Assembly: GCF_013137895.1 (NCBI RefSeq)
Contig: NZ_CP053538.1
Location: 2,387,001-2,451,000, forward strand
Source: Hymenobacter taeanensis
GTDB lineage: Bacteria > Bacteroidota > Bacteroidia > Cytophagales > Hymenobacteraceae
Length of the DNA: 64,000 bases
Direction: 5' to 3'
Below are positions 62,705 to 64,000 of the stretch, in pieces; positions within the stretch are counted from its first letter, which is position 1, and each line of letters starts with the position of its first letter. The notes under the pieces are model-generated. The model did no database searches, was not told the origin of the DNA, and was given only the letters and a program-made list of their open reading frames with translations. Both the position numbers and the translations under genes were made by a program.

Positions 62705-62723
62705 TACTTTGTATTTCAAAGTA
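62705..62723. promoter_or_regulatory. Dyad TACTTTG-TATTT-CAAAGTA (site 2)
   Basis: A perfect palindrome with seven-base arms, 59 bases before the metallo-beta-lactamase ATG. It shares 17 of 17 central bases with the site at 60201. The rest of 62647-62946 shows no gene. Confidence 0.5.
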
Positions 62724-62946
62724 TGCAAACGTATTCTTATAAATTTTGTTTTTGCATCGTCTGAATCAGGAGAATGGGCCTCTGTACTGCTTATAAAGGG
62801 TAGCTGCAGTCATCAGGCTTGGTATGGTGCGGCTGAGCGCCGGCCTAGTGGGCGTAAGTTGGGGTAGCAAGCACCGTAGGGATAAGGCAGTTGCCGGAAA
62901 GAATAGGTAACAGTGGAGTATAGGCAACTGATACGCTCATGGCTTC

Positions 62947-63684
62947 TTACCGAAGGGAGTTCAAGCGTCGGCTGTTTTTACCAATAATTTTTAATAGGTT
63001 GAACCCTTCAGTGGCCAGTACCCGAGGATTCATGCGGGAAAAGATAATGCCCGGCTTGAGCTGTACTGGTACGGCAGCTACCCGTAACTGCGGAATCCGG
63101 GCTGAGCGGAACAGGAACTCGAGGTCAAACAGGTACCGATCAACCTGAGTTTGCAGAAAGAGAACCTTACCTTTTGCGTTAAAGCCCTTGATACCGCACT
63201 GCGTATCGGATACGGGCAGCCGCAGCAAATAGCGGGTGCAAAAGCGTAAGGTGCGCGAGATACCCGTTCGGATAGCGGGCACTTCGGCGTAATAGGCATC
63301 ATCGCGCGCGCCCACTGCAATATCGTAGTGCTGGTCCGCCAGCTTCCGGAACACCGCCGCCACACTATCTTCTTGGTAGGGGAAGTCAATATCAGTGAAC
63401 AGACAGTAGGGGTTATGGGCTTGCTGTACCCCATAACGCAGGGCGTAGCCTTTGCCCCGATTTTCGTTATAGGAAAGGTAGTGGAACTGGGGCAGCGCTG
63501 AGCGCAGTAACGCAATGTCAGCCTCAGTAGGTGGCTTAGAGGAGCCGTCGTTCACTACGTACACCGTAAAATCAGCCTCTGGTAGGCGTTGCTGCAGCTC
63601 CTGCAGGCAGGCAATGAGGTTGGCTGCCCAACCTTCCGGTGGATTGTAGCAGGGAAGAACTAAGTCGGTGGAGATACGCGGCAT
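62947..63684 (-). CDS. Family 2 glycosyltransferase
   Basis: A 245-residue GT-A-fold glycosyltransferase of the GT2 dolichyl-phosphate-sugar type. The nucleotide-sugar motifs are LVLPCYNPPEGW at the N-terminus, VYVVNDGSS and the DxD-like FTDIDFPY. RTGISRTLRFCTRYLLRLPV and SDTQCGIKGFN are typical of polyprenyl-phosphate mannosyl/glucosyl transferases. It ends in a basic, likely membrane-bound tail without a clear helix. It lies 47 bases after the partial gene at the window end and may be in its operon. Confidence 0.9.
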   Translation of the reverse strand: MPRISTDLVLPCYNPPEGWAANLIACLQELQQRLPEADFTVYVVNDGSSKPPTEADIALLRSALPQFHYLSYNENRGKGYALRYGVQQAHNPYCLFTDIDFPYQEDSVAAVFRKLADQHYDIAVGARDDAYYAEVPAIRTGISRTLRFCTRYLLRLPVSDTQCGIKGFNAKGKVLFLQTQVDRYLFDLEFLFRSARIPQLRVAAVPVQLKPGIIFSRMNPRVLATEGFNLLKIIGKNSRRLNSLR

Positions 63685-63731
63685 ACGAGGAAAGCAAGAG
63701 CGCCAGATAAAGCAGCCTGCCGGTGGTGGGG

Positions 63732-64000
63732 TTAGTCCTGCAAAGGAAGGTTGTTTTTGGTTGGCCTACCCGACGCCAGGGTTTCGTACACATCAGCATA
63801 CAAGGGCCTGATAAGTACATCGGCCGCTTCAAACGTTTCCCCGTCTATATATACTTCCAGCCGGTTAGTTGGCTTTTGAAGCCGGGTACTTAAGGCAATA
63901 CGCAGCCACCCATGGTATACATCGGTGGCCCGCGCTACCAGTATCTCCTGGTTTCTCACTTCCTGGCCTGTTTGCCCATCCCATTCACGCAGGTGCAACA
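63732..64000 (-). CDS. C-terminal end of a gene cut by the window edge
   Basis: An open frame reaches the window end with no good start, so it is the last 88 or so residues of a larger protein. The visible part has alternating strands (QEILVARATDVYHGWLRIAL, RLEVYIDGETFEAADVLIRP) and no helix-rich stretch. I do not recognise it. It is followed by the GT2 gene, so a role in glycan assembly is possible but unproven. Confidence 0.6.
   Translation of the reverse strand, partial: LHLREWDGQTGQEVRNQEILVARATDVYHGWLRIALSTRLQKPTNRLEVYIDGETFEAADVLIRPLYADVYETLASGRPTKNNLPLQD

Noticed and set aside
1..64000. tRNA or rRNA genes
   Set aside because: I scanned the intergenic regions by eye and saw no T-loop GTTCGA pattern with matching acceptor stems, and no rRNA-like sequence. 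A covariance search would settle this.

Overview
This 64 kb window looks like the chromosome of a Hymenobacter-like member of the Bacteroidota (order Cytophagales). This is an inference from content, not a database match. The evidence is: GC-rich coding sequence; several matches to the Bacteroidota -7 promoter element TAnnTTTG; a complex I locus with a short NuoG that lacks the molybdopterin domain; a fused UreAB urease subunit; and many Bacteroidota-type families (DUF4142, DUF1353, 7TMR-DISM kinase, YjjG, M1 and S9 peptidases with signal peptides). I saw no rRNA, tRNA, CRISPR array, prophage or intact insertion sequence.

Layout. 0.3-6.5 kb, plus strand: aspS, a small membrane protein, an sdpR-sdpI pair behind a perfect palindromic operator, a DEDDy exonuclease and an OmpA-family protein. 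6.9-24.3 kb, minus strand: all fourteen nuo genes in two blocks. nuoA-J has its own promoter (24282-24311) and terminator (15784-15815). nuoK-N has its own -7 element (12428-12435). Between the blocks lie a serine hydrolase and an oppositely oriented ECF sigma factor with a small membrane protein. 24.3-33.7 kb: Uma2 nuclease, pruA, GH43, CAP-domain protein, dNMP-kinase-like protein, YjjG phosphatase, ArsR regulator plus 2Fe-2S ferredoxin, a carboxypeptidase-like-fold protein and NDH-2. 33.8-44.8 kb: a urease region (ureH-like nickel transporter, ureAB, ureC, ureF, ureG). ureD lies 5 kb away on the other strand, beside a decayed IS3-family transposase, and I found no ureE. Between them are an acyltransferase, a frame-disrupted 7TMR-DISM histidine kinase and a DUF1353 lipoprotein. 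45-57.6 kb: S9 peptidase, small lipoprotein, PH-domain protein, M1 peptidase, HupE/UreJ protein, a possible outer-membrane protein, a tandem pair of unknown exported proteins, clpB and a DUF4142 lipoprotein. 57.7-64 kb: a decayed and two intact copies of an unknown membrane-protein family, an F420-reductase-like protein, a large membrane protein, a subclass B3 metallo-beta-lactamase broken by one frameshift, a GT2 glycosyltransferase and the cut-off end of another gene.

How the genes work together. The window carries two entry points for NADH electrons: proton-pumping complex I and non-pumping NDH-2. PruA feeds NADH and glutamate from proline breakdown. The urease genes, a NiCoT/UreH-like permease and a HupE/UreJ protein could supply ammonia and the nickel needed for it.

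Unusual structure. The 7-mer GGCCTAG/CTAGGCC occurs about 60 times by hand count, against about 8 expected, and its 10-bp palindrome GGCCTAGGCC occurs at least five times. Intergenic gaps, including four inside the nuo operons, hold long imperfect palindromes of several families. Two genes (histidine kinase and metallo-beta-lactamase) are each one base away from an intact reading frame.
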